Shown: positions 33,639 through 42,259 of the stretch, piece by piece | Layout: every line of letters begins with the position of its first letter | Numbering within the stretch: the first letter of the stretch is position 1 | DNA from: Ruminococcus sp. Phil11 | GTDB lineage: Bacteria; Bacillota; Clostridia; Oscillospirales; Ruminococcaceae | Assembly: GCA_001940925.1 (NCBI GenBank) | Contig: MSGZ01000040.1 | Coordinates: forward strand, 41,461 to 105,460 | Reading direction: 5' to 3' | Length of the DNA stretch: 64,000 bases | Notes under the pieces: generated by a model | What the model was told of the DNA's origin: nothing | Database searches by the model: none | Seen by the model: only the letters and a program-made list of their open reading frames with translations | Program-made: the position numbers and the translations under genes

Positions 33639-35792
33639 ATGAAAATGCGCAACAAACTGGCATCCGTTCTGTCAGCCGTCATGCTGGCAGTCACCGCGCT
33701 TCCGGGCGTTCCCGGTCATGCTGCGGACGGAAGCAAGATCAAGATCATGCCGCTCGGCGATTCGATCACCTACGGTATGGCGGATGAAGGCGGCTACAGA
33801 AAATTCCTGTGGCAGAAGCTCATCGAAAAGGGCTACGACAACATTGATTTTGTCGGGCCGGAGGGGCAGGACAGAGCGACCTTTACCTACAAGGGACAGC
33901 AGGTGTCCTATGACGACAACCATGCCGGCTACAGCGGCTATACGATCACGAACCTGCCGGGCGGCTGGATGGGACAGCTCAACGGCATTCTGGAGACCAT
34001 GCAGGGCGGCGATTATATCACAAAATACGCACCGGATATCATTCTGCTTCAGATCGGCACGAACGATATCAACAACGGGCATCTGGACGGCTCTGAGGAG
34101 CGTCTGCATCAGCTGCTCGACTATCTGCGTGATAAAATGCCGGCAAGCGGTACGATCTTCCTGACAACGATTCCTGACCTCGGCAATATGGGCTGGGGCA
34201 ATTCCTCACAGACAAACCAGAATATCGCATCATATAACGAGCTTGTCAAAAAGGTCGCGGGAGATTATAAGGATAAACATGTGATCTATGCCGATATCCA
34301 CAGTGTGATCGACGCCTCAAAGGATCTTGCGGACGGGGTGCATCCGAATGCCGGAGGCTATGAGAAAATGGGTGAATACTGGGCAGAACAGCTCGATACA
34401 TTCTTCAAAAGCGGACAGAGCAGCAGCTCCGGTCAGAGTTCCGATCCGGGACAGGGAACCGTCACGCAGCCGCAGGGCGGCACGATCCTCGGTGATGTCA
34501 ATGCGGACGGAACCGTCAATGCTTCAGACCTCTCTGCGCTGAAAAAAGGTGTGATCGGCAAAAATACCGACAAGGATTTCATCAAGCGTGCGGACGTCAA
34601 TGAAAGCGGCGTCGTCAATCAGCTTGATGCAGATATGCTGCGGAATTTCCTGACCGGAAAGATCAGGCAGTTTGAAAAGGGTGCTTCCGAGATCACGGAA
34701 CCGCCGAAGGAAAACAAGTGGGACAGCTATCAGGAAACCGCAGATGCGCGTTATCTGCAGTTCTACAAGGATTCGATCTACAGCATGGGCAATACCTACC
34801 GGCTGGTCAAAAAGCTGGAGGCGGCCGAAAACGGCGAGAAGCTCACAATGGCATATCTCGGCGGGTCGATCACCGAAATGGGCAAGTATACGACACCGTT
34901 CTCCTCTTACGTGAAATCGACCTTTGCAAAGGGCGGCTTCACCGAGGTCAACGCGGGTCTTTCCGGCACATCATCCGTCGTCGGACTGGTGCGCAGCGAA
35001 CCGAATGTCATCTCCAAGAATCCGGATATCGTCTTTGTGGAGTTCTCGGTCAACGATCACGAGGACATCATGTACAAGAAGTGCTTTGAGAGCGTCATCA
35101 AGCGATTCCTGGATCTGCCGAACGAACCGGCTGTCATCATTCTGATTCACCGTGCAAAGAGCGGATTTTCCAGTCAGCAGCAAATGGTTCCGGTCGGACA
35201 GAATTTCGATATTCCGATCATCAGCATGGACAATGCGCTGACCAAGGCTTTCCAGAGCGGCCTGCTCTCACAGGGCGACTACTTCTCGGACGACTATCAC
35301 CCGCATGACAAGGGCGGCAAGCTCGTCTCCGACTGCCTGAGCTATTTCTTCCGGCAGGCAATGCGCACGGAAAACCGCTCCGATTCGTACACCGTTCCGA
35401 CAAAGACGGTCTACGGCACCGAGTACGAAAACTGCAAGTACATCAACCCGAAGGATATGAGCGGATTCAGCGCGGGCTCATGGACGGCAGGGGGCGGCTA
35501 TAACGGCGGACAGGTGCTGCCGTATTCCTACACGGTGAACGGCGGCAGCCCGATGAAGTTCAAGGCAACCGGCAAGGGTCTGATCATCGTGTTCAAGGCA
35601 AACAGCTCCGGCATGGGCAGCATTGACGTCACGGTCAACGGCAAGACGACCAAGGTCAGCGGCAACAAGCAGTATTGCTGGGGCGGCCCGGATGCAGAGC
35701 TCGGTTATTATCAGGATGCTTCCGGTGAGCTGGATGTTTCCATTTCCGGCAACCCGCAGTTCACGATCTGGGGCATCGGACTGGTGGAGTAA
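33639..35792 (+). CDS. Secreted SGNH esterase - dockerin - SGNH esterase
   Basis: 717 residues. Signal peptide 1-29 (Gly-His-Ala-Ala). The first SGNH domain (about 33-258; Gly-Asp-Ser-Ile-Thr-Tyr-Gly, Gly-Thr-Asn-Asp, Asp-Gly-Val-His-Pro-Asn) resembles CE3 acetylxylan esterases. A Ser/Gly/Gln linker leads to a type I dockerin (about 284-343) with two calcium loops (Asp-Val-Asn-Ala-Asp-Gly and Asp-Val-Asn-Glu-Ser-Gly). A second SGNH domain (about 395-585; Gly-Gly-Ser-Ile-Thr-Glu, Ser-Val-Asn-Asp, Asp-Asp-Tyr-His-Pro-His) and a beta-rich C-terminal module follow. It should dock to a cohesin and deacetylate plant polysaccharide. Confidence 0.92.
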   Translation: MKMRNKLASVLSAVMLAVTALPGVPGHAADGSKIKIMPLGDSITYGMADEGGYRKFLWQKLIEKGYDNIDFVGPEGQDRATFTYKGQQVSYDDNHAGYSGYTITNLPGGWMGQLNGILETMQGGDYITKYAPDIILLQIGTNDINNGHLDGSEERLHQLLDYLRDKMPASGTIFLTTIPDLGNMGWGNSSQTNQNIASYNELVKKVAGDYKDKHVIYADIHSVIDASKDLADGVHPNAGGYEKMGEYWAEQLDTFFKSGQSSSSGQSSDPGQGTVTQPQGGTILGDVNADGTVNASDLSALKKGVIGKNTDKDFIKRADVNESGVVNQLDADMLRNFLTGKIRQFEKGASEITEPPKENKWDSYQETADARYLQFYKDSIYSMGNTYRLVKKLEAAENGEKLTMAYLGGSITEMGKYTTPFSSYVKSTFAKGGFTEVNAGLSGTSSVVGLVRSEPNVISKNPDIVFVEFSVNDHEDIMYKKCFESVIKRFLDLPNEPAVIILIHRAKSGFSSQQQMVPVGQNFDIPIISMDNALTKAFQSGLLSQGDYFSDDYHPHDKGGKLVSDCLSYFFRQAMRTENRSDSYTVPTKTVYGTEYENCKYINPKDMSGFSAGSWTAGGGYNGGQVLPYSYTVNGGSPMKFKATGKGLIIVFKANSSGMGSIDVTVNGKTTKVSGNKQYCWGGPDAELGYYQDASGELDVSISGNPQFTIWGIGLVE

Positions 35793-35857
35793 GATCCCGC
35801 CGCGCGATGGTTCCGTAACGGGCTTCTCCCGATACCGAAGCCTGCCGGAATACAAAC

Positions 35858-35893
35858 AAAAAGGACGCTGATCAACAGTCAGCGTCCTTTTTA
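35858..35893. terminator. Bidirectional terminator
   Basis: AAAAAGGACGCTGA/TCAGCGTCCTTTTT hairpin between the esterase gene and the converging hydrogenase-like gene. Confidence 0.9.
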
Positions 35894-35937
35894 TTGTTCA
35901 TTGACACTTCCGGCGCACGCACCGGGAAAGCAGCCGC

Positions 35938-37617
35938 TTATTTCGCCTTCATTTCAGCGAGGGTATTGTTCAGCGAGCCGAGCATATCCTTCATGTCGCC
36001 GATCGCCTTGCCGATCTGCTCGGAGCTCTTGTTGGTCTCCGTGACGTTCTCGTCAAATGCACCGAGCGCAGAGATCGTCGTTTCGAGAATGCCGACCAGC
36101 TGCGTAACGCTTTCCTCATCCATGGACGGATTGCCGTTGCAGAATGCGACGACATTGCGCAGCAGATCATTGACCATGCCTGCACGCTCGCCGGTCGCAG
36201 CTGCGGAAGCGTCGATCGTCTCAAGACCCTCGGAGATCGCAGCGGCCTTTTCGCCGAGCTGCTCGGAGATCTGCCGGCAGTTCTCCGCAATGCCCTTCAG
36301 CTTTGCAGGATTGCCCCCTGCCCCCTGTTCCAGCAGCTCCTTGGCATGGACAATGCAGTTATCCGGCGAGTTGAGACCGCGGAAGATCGCAGTTGCCATG
36401 TCGCGGCAGGTACGGTAGCCGCAGGCGTTGCAGTCAAGACAGCGCTTCGTTTCGGTATCCTTGCCGAGCTGCTTGAAGATCGGCTCCAGCTGTGCATCGC
36501 TCGGGATCAGCGTGGGCTTGGAGGGCTTGTAGCTGCGGATGAAGTCATTGAAGTTCAGTTCCTCGTCGAAGCGGCGGAACAGCTTATCCTCCGAACCGCG
36601 GAACATACCGCCGGAGGTCTTGCGGCGCGCTTCCGCCTCGCGCTCGACCTCACGCATCACCAGCATGACGTCGAACTGCGTCTGTTCGGAATCCGACGCC
36701 GGACCGATGTTGCAGCCGAATTCGCAGGACATCACATCGAAGATCTGCGGATGCTTCTGCTCCGGCATTTTCGCATAGCTTTCAAGGTCGCGGTAGACCT
36801 TCTGGACGCCCTCGGAATGGGCGATCGCCATATCCGGTGAATGCGTCAGCAGATTGTCGCGCATGCCGCACGGTCTGGAATAGATCGAGCCGAGCGCACC
36901 CTGCACATCGTCGAACTTATACTCATAATCGTCAACCGGATTGGTTGCAATGCGGATATCATTGCGGTCAAAATACTCCATGAGCTTTTTGAACGTGATG
37001 CTGAAATCGACCAGACCCGTCTCCGCAAACTCGGTCTTTTTCGCGATACATGCGGAAAGGACGGCGATCGGGTTGTCGCGCCGCTGATACTCCTTGATGT
37101 ACTTGACGCTGCAGGAGACCGGGCTGTGGATCGGCGAAAGATTCGTCAGAAGCTTCGGCTGATACAGCTCGATATAGCGGACGATTGCGGAACATGGCTG
37201 CGTAATGACATTGCCGATCCGGTTGTTTTCCAGTGCGCGGAGATGTGCCCATGTGCAGATATCCGCACCGAACGACACATCGTAGAGCACGCAGCCCTTG
37301 CTGCGGAACCAGTCCAGAATGCCCTTCCACTTGGTCGGATAAGCCGCCTTGATCTCGGGCATCACCACGATGATCGGCTTCTCGTCGCGCAGAACAGCCG
37401 TCATGGCATCCTCGGTATCGTCGATATAGTCGCGGGCACCGTGCGTACATGTCTTGATGCACTCACCGCACGCGATACAGTGATCCGGATCGACTGATGT
37501 GATAAACCGGCCGTCATCCAGCTTGCGTGTGATATTGGCTTCCGGTGCGGGACAGCTTCTGACACAGGCATTACATCCGACGCACTTTTCCGGTTTCACG
37601 ATGATGATTTCATTCAT
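35938..37617 (-). CDS. Sensory-type [FeFe]-hydrogenase-like protein
   Basis: 559 residues. Two [4Fe-4S] ferredoxin motifs at the start (Cys-Val-Gly-Cys-Asn-Ala-Cys, Cys-Ile-Ala-Cys-Gly-Glu-Cys) are followed by a hydrogenase large-subunit domain (about 80-380). Its H-cluster motifs are degenerate: Gln-Pro-Cys-Ser, Ser-Ala-Cys-Ile-Ala-Lys-Lys-Thr-Glu, and Met-Ser-Cys-Glu-Phe-Gly-Cys. A further Fe-S motif (Cys-Leu-Asp-Cys-Asn-Ala-Cys-Gly-Tyr-Arg-Thr-Cys) lies near 398-409, then a C-terminal coiled coil (about 440-559) like a chemoreceptor signalling rod. This fits group C/D sensory hydrogenases rather than an H2-producing enzyme. Confidence 0.85.
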   Translation of the reverse strand: MNEIIIVKPEKCVGCNACVRSCPAPEANITRKLDDGRFITSVDPDHCIACGECIKTCTHGARDYIDDTEDAMTAVLRDEKPIIVVMPEIKAAYPTKWKGILDWFRSKGCVLYDVSFGADICTWAHLRALENNRIGNVITQPCSAIVRYIELYQPKLLTNLSPIHSPVSCSVKYIKEYQRRDNPIAVLSACIAKKTEFAETGLVDFSITFKKLMEYFDRNDIRIATNPVDDYEYKFDDVQGALGSIYSRPCGMRDNLLTHSPDMAIAHSEGVQKVYRDLESYAKMPEQKHPQIFDVMSCEFGCNIGPASDSEQTQFDVMLVMREVEREAEARRKTSGGMFRGSEDKLFRRFDEELNFNDFIRSYKPSKPTLIPSDAQLEPIFKQLGKDTETKRCLDCNACGYRTCRDMATAIFRGLNSPDNCIVHAKELLEQGAGGNPAKLKGIAENCRQISEQLGEKAAAISEGLETIDASAAATGERAGMVNDLLRNVVAFCNGNPSMDEESVTQLVGILETTISALGAFDENVTETNKSSEQIGKAIGDMKDMLGSLNNTLAEMKAK

Positions 37618-37677
37618 TTTTCAAACACTCCTCTATTCCTTAACAGATCCATTCCCGATCTATTGAATCCTTCGATA

Positions 37678-38889
37678 TCAGATGTTTTTGCGTCCCGGCC
37701 CCGGATACTTGTATTTCTTTTTCCCCTGCTGACTGAGTGCATCCGCCTGTGCCGCAAGTGCCGCAAGATCCGGAACGATCTTTCCGACGGTCTCGGCGGA
37801 AACGGGTGCTTCACTGGAAACGGCGTGCTCCTCCGCCTGCTTTGCATACTGCTCCGGCAGAGCCTCCGCAAGTGATTTCTTCGGCTTCTTCGGTTCCGCA
37901 GGAGCCGGCTCCGGAATCACGGGTGCAGCCTTTTCCGATTCCTCGCCGTTAATGGAATTTGCCATTGCGCGGAGCCGCTTCAGCTCCTCCTCGCGCTGGA
38001 TCTTCTTCTCGGCGGCGGCTTTGTCCGCCTCGGTATAATATGTATGATCGACCGGCGCATATTCCGGCTCCGGTATCTCGGTCTGCTTCGGCTGCAGGAT
38101 CTCGTGGTAGACCGGCACGCCGCCCGCCTTCAGGTCGGCGTCTGCCTTCACGAGCAGCTCCTCCGCCTGCGTCAGCGAGGCAATGCCGCCCTCCTGCAGC
38201 TTCTCGAACGCCTGCCTGAGTGCCGAGACATTCTGCTTGAGCCTTGTGACGTCGCCGAGCACATAAGCCTTGATGTTTTCGGTCGCCGCAGAAAGCTGCT
38301 CGCTCCGGTTCTCGGAATCTGACAGCATTTCCGCGCTGCGCTTTTCCGCATCATAGATCAGCTTCTTGGCGGTATTGTTTGCATCCGCAACAAGATTTTC
38401 CGCCAGCCGCTTGGAATTTGCATCGAGTGCGGCGGCATCCTTTTTGGCCATGCTGACGAGCAGATCGGCAGACTTCTGCGCCTCGATGAACACGGCACTC
38501 AGTGCCTCGCCGTCGGAATTGGCCTCCAGATAGGTCAGCTTCTCATTCTTCTGTGAAAGCTCCTCCTGCAGTGCCTCGACCTGTGCTTTCAGCTGCTCTA
38601 TTTCCTGATCGCGTGCCGCAATATCGTCCTCTGCCGCACGGATCTTTTTGGTTACGGTCTCATTCTGCGCCTGCACCTGTGCCATTTTCACGCGCTCACC
38701 GGCAAGGATCTCCTCCAGTGCGGCGGCCTCATCGGAGCCCTTTTTGAGCTCTGCCAGAAGCAGCTTGGTCTCCCGCAGCTCATTCTTCAGTGTGAAAAGC
38801 TGCGCATTGAGAGATTCAAACCGTTCCTCGACAGCCGATCGCTCATAGCCGCCGAACAGCACAGTCTGCATAAATCTCGATTCAGACAT
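37678..38889 (-). CDS. Coiled-coil protein, DivIVA-like N-terminus
   Basis: 403 residues. The first 45 residues (Phe-Gly-Gly-Tyr-Glu-Arg-Ser-Ala-Val-Glu-Glu-Arg) recall the DivIVA membrane-targeting start. A long heptad-rich coiled coil follows (about 20-240), then a Pro/Ala/Glu-rich linker and a Lys-rich C-terminus. It precedes the hydrogenase-like gene by 60 bases in the same transcript (promoter at 39008-39036, terminator at 35858). A structural or scaffold role is inferred. CAGGAGGG precedes the ATG. Confidence 0.7.
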   Translation of the reverse strand: MSESRFMQTVLFGGYERSAVEERFESLNAQLFTLKNELRETKLLLAELKKGSDEAAALEEILAGERVKMAQVQAQNETVTKKIRAAEDDIAARDQEIEQLKAQVEALQEELSQKNEKLTYLEANSDGEALSAVFIEAQKSADLLVSMAKKDAAALDANSKRLAENLVADANNTAKKLIYDAEKRSAEMLSDSENRSEQLSAATENIKAYVLGDVTRLKQNVSALRQAFEKLQEGGIASLTQAEELLVKADADLKAGGVPVYHEILQPKQTEIPEPEYAPVDHTYYTEADKAAAEKKIQREEELKRLRAMANSINGEESEKAAPVIPEPAPAEPKKPKKSLAEALPEQYAKQAEEHAVSSEAPVSAETVGKIVPDLAALAAQADALSQQGKKKYKYPGPGRKNI

Positions 38890-39007
38890 ATTTCACCCTC
38901 CTGTATCCAAGCAGTCCGTACCCGGCAGAGCCTTCGCGCTGCCGTTCAGACGGTACCCAGGAATCCCCGCGGTCACTGCATCCGCAATGCTGCCCGTAAT
39001 ATATTAT

Positions 39008-39036
39008 ATTATACTACAGATTTCATGAAAAGTCAA
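39008..39036 (-). promoter_or_regulatory. Promoter of the coiled-coil/hydrogenase operon
   Basis: Minus strand TTGACT (39036-39031) and TATAAT (39013-39008), 17-base spacer. Confidence 0.85.
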
Positions 39037-39081
39037 TATATTTTCGCATCCCGGAAATATTTTTTATATGATTTTTACAGC

Positions 39082-39125
39082 AAAAAACGGAGAGGGGAAA
39101 ATCCGTTTCCGGTTTCCCCTCTCCG
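39082..39125 (-). terminator. Terminator of the binding-protein/GGDEF operon
   Basis: CGGAGAGGGGAAA/TTTCCCCTCTCCG stem with a T-run on the minus-strand 3' side. Confidence 0.85.
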
Positions 39126-39148
39126 ACTTATTCGGTTCTGTTTTCGGA

Positions 39149-40381
39149 TCAGATATTGACGACCTGCAGGATCTGGCCGCCGCCTGCGCGCTTGGCATTG
39201 CGGAGCACGTTGTCCATCTTGACAAGCAGCGAATTGACATTCAGGCAGTCGCCTGCAAGATAGTGGTAAGTCGCAGCGGAGACAGAGAGCTGCACCGTCA
39301 GATTGAAGATCGTGTACGGGCTGCTCATGACGGCCGCGATGCTGTCCACAAGGCGGAGTGCCTGTGTATCGGAAACGGTCCGCTTAAAGACGAAGCAGAA
39401 CTCGTTGCCGGTGATGTTGTAGATATCCGCAAACTGATCGAACTCGGAGCGCAGACGCTCTGCGACCTGCGAGAGATACTCGTCGCCGAAGTCATAGCCG
39501 TAGGTATCGTTGATGCTGCGGAAATTGTCCATATCGAACACTGCGAGATTGAACTGCTCCTCCGCGAGGCGGTCGCCGATATCCTGCTCCAGCGCATAGC
39601 GGTTCTTCAGACCCGTCAGAATGCTGGTGACAGCGATGTCCTCCATTTTTTCGCGGGAACGCATCAGCTTGCTGGAAGCATCCGCGAACTGTGCGCTCTT
39701 GCGGCTGATTTCCTCGTTTGCGCGTCTTCTGAAGCGGCCTGCCAGAATGATTGCAATCTCGCCGACAACCAGCAGAGCGATCATAAGCACACGGACGAGG
39801 TTCATATTTGCAGTAATGGAATCCGATCTCTCAGAAGCAGCATTGTTTGCACTTCCGATTGTAGCCGTCAGCATCTGAGAGGCGGCGGACTGCAGCGGTG
39901 CAATCTCCTGCTCGTAGATATCCGGAAGCTTTGCATAGAACGCGGCCTTTTCCTCAGCCGGTGCGCTTTCCATCAGATTGATCTGGTTCTGATAGGCAAC
40001 GATTTTCTGCTCATAAGCCTCAATATAAGCACGGGCGTGCTTGAAACGGCGCTGAGAAAGCTCATCGTGGCCTTCCATCTTGTCATAGCTGTCCAGGGAT
40101 TCCTTCACGGCCGGGAACAGCGCATCAATCGTTCCGTTGTGCTGCTCCAGCATACCGACCTGTGCGATCATCTCCATGAACTGTTCGTTGATCGTCTGAA
40201 GCTGACCGTTTGCGGAGTTTACGTGCCGGCTTTCGCGGGAGATAATGTCAAATGTATTCATTGATCTGTTGTTGATCCAGTTGACGAGGAAAAAGTTGAG
40301 TATCATAACCAGCGCGAAACCGACCGCAGCCATCAGATAGCCGTATTTTCCGGCTGTGTTCTTATTACCTGATTTTGCCAT
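39149..40381 (-). CDS. Membrane GGDEF-domain protein with degenerate active site
   Basis: 410 residues. Two membrane helices (about 13-33 and 190-210) flank an extracellular, mostly helical sensor region. The GGDEF domain is residues 240-405, with Asp-Asn-Phe-Arg-Ser-Ile-Asn-Asp-Thr-Tyr-Gly as the metal/substrate loop. The signature loop reads Ile-Thr-Gly-Asn-Glu-Phe in place of Gly-Gly-Asp-Glu-Phe, so catalysis is doubtful and it may instead bind a nucleotide. It lies 18 bases after the sugar-binding lipoprotein, suggesting a ligand-sensing pair. GGGAGG precedes the ATG. Confidence 0.85.
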   Translation of the reverse strand: MAKSGNKNTAGKYGYLMAAVGFALVMILNFFLVNWINNRSMNTFDIISRESRHVNSANGQLQTINEQFMEMIAQVGMLEQHNGTIDALFPAVKESLDSYDKMEGHDELSQRRFKHARAYIEAYEQKIVAYQNQINLMESAPAEEKAAFYAKLPDIYEQEIAPLQSAASQMLTATIGSANNAASERSDSITANMNLVRVLMIALLVVGEIAIILAGRFRRRANEEISRKSAQFADASSKLMRSREKMEDIAVTSILTGLKNRYALEQDIGDRLAEEQFNLAVFDMDNFRSINDTYGYDFGDEYLSQVAERLRSEFDQFADIYNITGNEFCFVFKRTVSDTQALRLVDSIAAVMSSPYTIFNLTVQLSVSAATYHYLAGDCLNVNSLLVKMDNVLRNAKRAGGGQILQVVNI

Positions 40382-40399
40382 TTCTGTATCCTCCCTTTC

Positions 40400-41812
40400 T
40401 TATTTGCCCAAATATTTCTTCGGATCCAGAATCAGCTGAATATCGTCGTTGTCAATGTTCTCCGCCGTCACAAACGTCACGCCGGTGTCGATATTGGCAG
40501 CGATAGACTGCCCCTTTGCGAGTTGACCTGCGTAGTACACGCTCAGGTAGCCCATGTTGTACGGATTCTGAACGACCAGTCCGTCCAGAATGCCGGCACG
40601 AAGATACTGGATTTCTGCATCGTTTGCGTTAAAGCCGATGACCTCAAGATCATCCGGTTCAAAGTCCATTTCCTGAATTGCCTGGCAGACGCCGAGCGTC
40701 GAGCTCTCATTGGTTGCCAGAACGATCTTGACTTCCGGATGCTCCTGCAGAAACTGCATGGTCTGAGCCTTTGCGGTATTGACATCACCGTTGCAAGTCA
40801 TCTGTCCGGCAACTGCGCTGAAATCGCCCATGTCGCCGGCACCCGCCGGGGGACCGCCCGCGCCTTCCGGAGGACCGCCTGCACCTTCGGGTGCACCGCC
40901 CTGATCGCCCTGCACACCGGCGGGAGGACCGCCTGCACCTTCAGGTGCACCGCCCTGATCGCCCTGCACACCGGCGGGAGGACCGCCTGCGCCCTCGGGC
41001 GCACCGCCCTGATCGCCCTGCACACCGGCAGGAGGACCGCCTGCGCCCTCGGGCGCACCGCCCTGATCACCCTGCACACCGGCAGGAGGACCGCCTGCGC
41101 CTTCCGGAGGACCGCCGGCATTTTCTCCGTCCGGATTGGCCTGTGCAGCAGCCTGCGCCGCCGCCTGTGCAGCAGCAATTGCCGCCGCAGCTCTTGCCTG
41201 ACCGGCAAGCGGCTGGATCGTGCTCTCCACGACGGAACGGAAACCGCCGACACGGGCGGTTGCAGAAGATGCCGATCCGGAGTGCGCCATAATGAACGCC
41301 TTGTCATTGATCGGATCCTTATATGCATCCACGACATGCTTTCCGGCGATCTGGCCGCTGATAAAGTTATTCGTTCCGACAAACGCAGTCCGTCTGTCAG
41401 AATCCTCGCGGGCAAAGTCCGCGTTCAGCGTCATAATCTTGATGCCGGCATTCTGCGCCGCCTCCAGCGGTGCCTTGAGTGCCTCGGTATCGTTCAGCGC
41501 GATGACGATCACATCTGCCTGCTGTCTGATCGCATCATTGACCAGATCAATCTGACCCTCAATATCCGCGATCGACTTTGCATTTGAATAGTGCAGTTCG
41601 TACTTGAATTCCTCTGCTGCATCGCGGGAACCCTGCTCAACATCGTCCCAGAACTGAATGCCCTCTGACTGACCGATTACAAAAATCTTTTTCTGATCTT
41701 CTTTTTTCGTGCCGAGATCGGCCGTGGCACAGCCTGACATTGCGAAACCCGTCATCACGGCGAGCCCGCAGAGCAGTGCCCTGATACACGGTTTTCTGCT
41801 CGCTTCTTTCAT
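40400..41812 (-). CDS. Sugar-binding-type lipoprotein with internal Gly/Pro repeat
   Basis: 470 residues. A signal peptide ends at a Met-Ser-Gly-Cys lipobox. The periplasmic-binding-protein type 1 fold (Peripla_BP_4, as in RbsB) is split: residues 40-220 and about 325-465 are the two lobes. Between them is a low-complexity insert: an Ala/Gln-rich helix, then four copies of an 18-residue unit (Gly-Gly-Pro-Pro-Ala-Gly-Val-Gln-Gly-Asp-Gln-Gly-Gly-Ala-Pro-Glu-Gly-Ala). No transporter genes are adjacent; the co-transcribed gene is the GGDEF protein. AGGAGG precedes the ATG. Confidence 0.85.
   Translation of the reverse strand: MKEASRKPCIRALLCGLAVMTGFAMSGCATADLGTKKEDQKKIFVIGQSEGIQFWDDVEQGSRDAAEEFKYELHYSNAKSIADIEGQIDLVNDAIRQQADVIVIALNDTEALKAPLEAAQNAGIKIMTLNADFAREDSDRRTAFVGTNNFISGQIAGKHVVDAYKDPINDKAFIMAHSGSASSATARVGGFRSVVESTIQPLAGQARAAAAIAAAQAAAQAAAQANPDGENAGGPPEGAGGPPAGVQGDQGGAPEGAGGPPAGVQGDQGGAPEGAGGPPAGVQGDQGGAPEGAGGPPAGVQGDQGGAPEGAGGPPEGAGGPPAGAGDMGDFSAVAGQMTCNGDVNTAKAQTMQFLQEHPEVKIVLATNESSTLGVCQAIQEMDFEPDDLEVIGFNANDAEIQYLRAGILDGLVVQNPYNMGYLSVYYAGQLAKGQSIAANIDTGVTFVTAENIDNDDIQLILDPKKYLGK
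40860..41115 (-). repeat. 54-bp tandem repeat inside the binding-protein gene
   Basis: About four near-identical 54-bp units encoding an 18-residue Gly/Pro/Gln block. Units differ only at synonymous positions and a few bases, which suggests recent slippage expansion. Confidence 0.85.
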
Positions 41813-41914
41813 GTATGCTTCCTCCTGCTTTCAATGTATTGTATATACCCGTAATGACCGGCACAATCCCGCCCTGAATGCCGGAAAGTGCCTTCATATA
41901 TATTATAATATCAC

Positions 41915-41943
41915 ATTTATGCAAAAATATCAAGGCTTATTCA
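41915..41943 (-). promoter_or_regulatory. Promoter of the binding-protein/GGDEF operon
   Basis: Minus strand TTGATA (41943-41938) and TATTAT (41920-41915), 17-base spacer. The region 41833-42259 also holds the divergent promoter of the kinase operon, is AT-rich, and shows no gene. Confidence 0.75.
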
Positions 41944-42146
41944 ATTCTACGCAATCCAATCTTTTTGATTCATTTTTATGCAAAATAAACAAAAGGAAAG
42001 CAAAATAAAGTCAAACAATATTGACTGTGTTTATCCGAAAATATACGAATCTCCACACTATTTATGCATTTTGTTTTTGATTTCCGCAAATCGTCCGAAC
42101 CTCCTTTTTTTCTTAGCGGATACGCGAAATAAAGCACCCTGCCGTC

Positions 42147-42175
42147 TTGACAATATCGCAAAAACATGTTATAAT
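42147..42175 (+). promoter_or_regulatory. Promoter of the LRR-kinase-vWA-PP2C operon
   Basis: Consensus TTGACA (42147-42152) and TATAAT (42170-42175) with a 17-base spacer. Confidence 0.85.
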
Positions 42176-42259
42176 GGCAAAAGTAGTATGATCGGTGCCG
42201 TGCAGGATGCCGCACCGGATTACAAAACGGTAGATCCAGACTGAATCAGGAGAGTTACT

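Noticed and set aside
40860..41115. CRISPR array
   Set aside because: The 54-bp repeats are contiguous, in frame, and without spacers; they encode a repeat domain. No cas genes are present.
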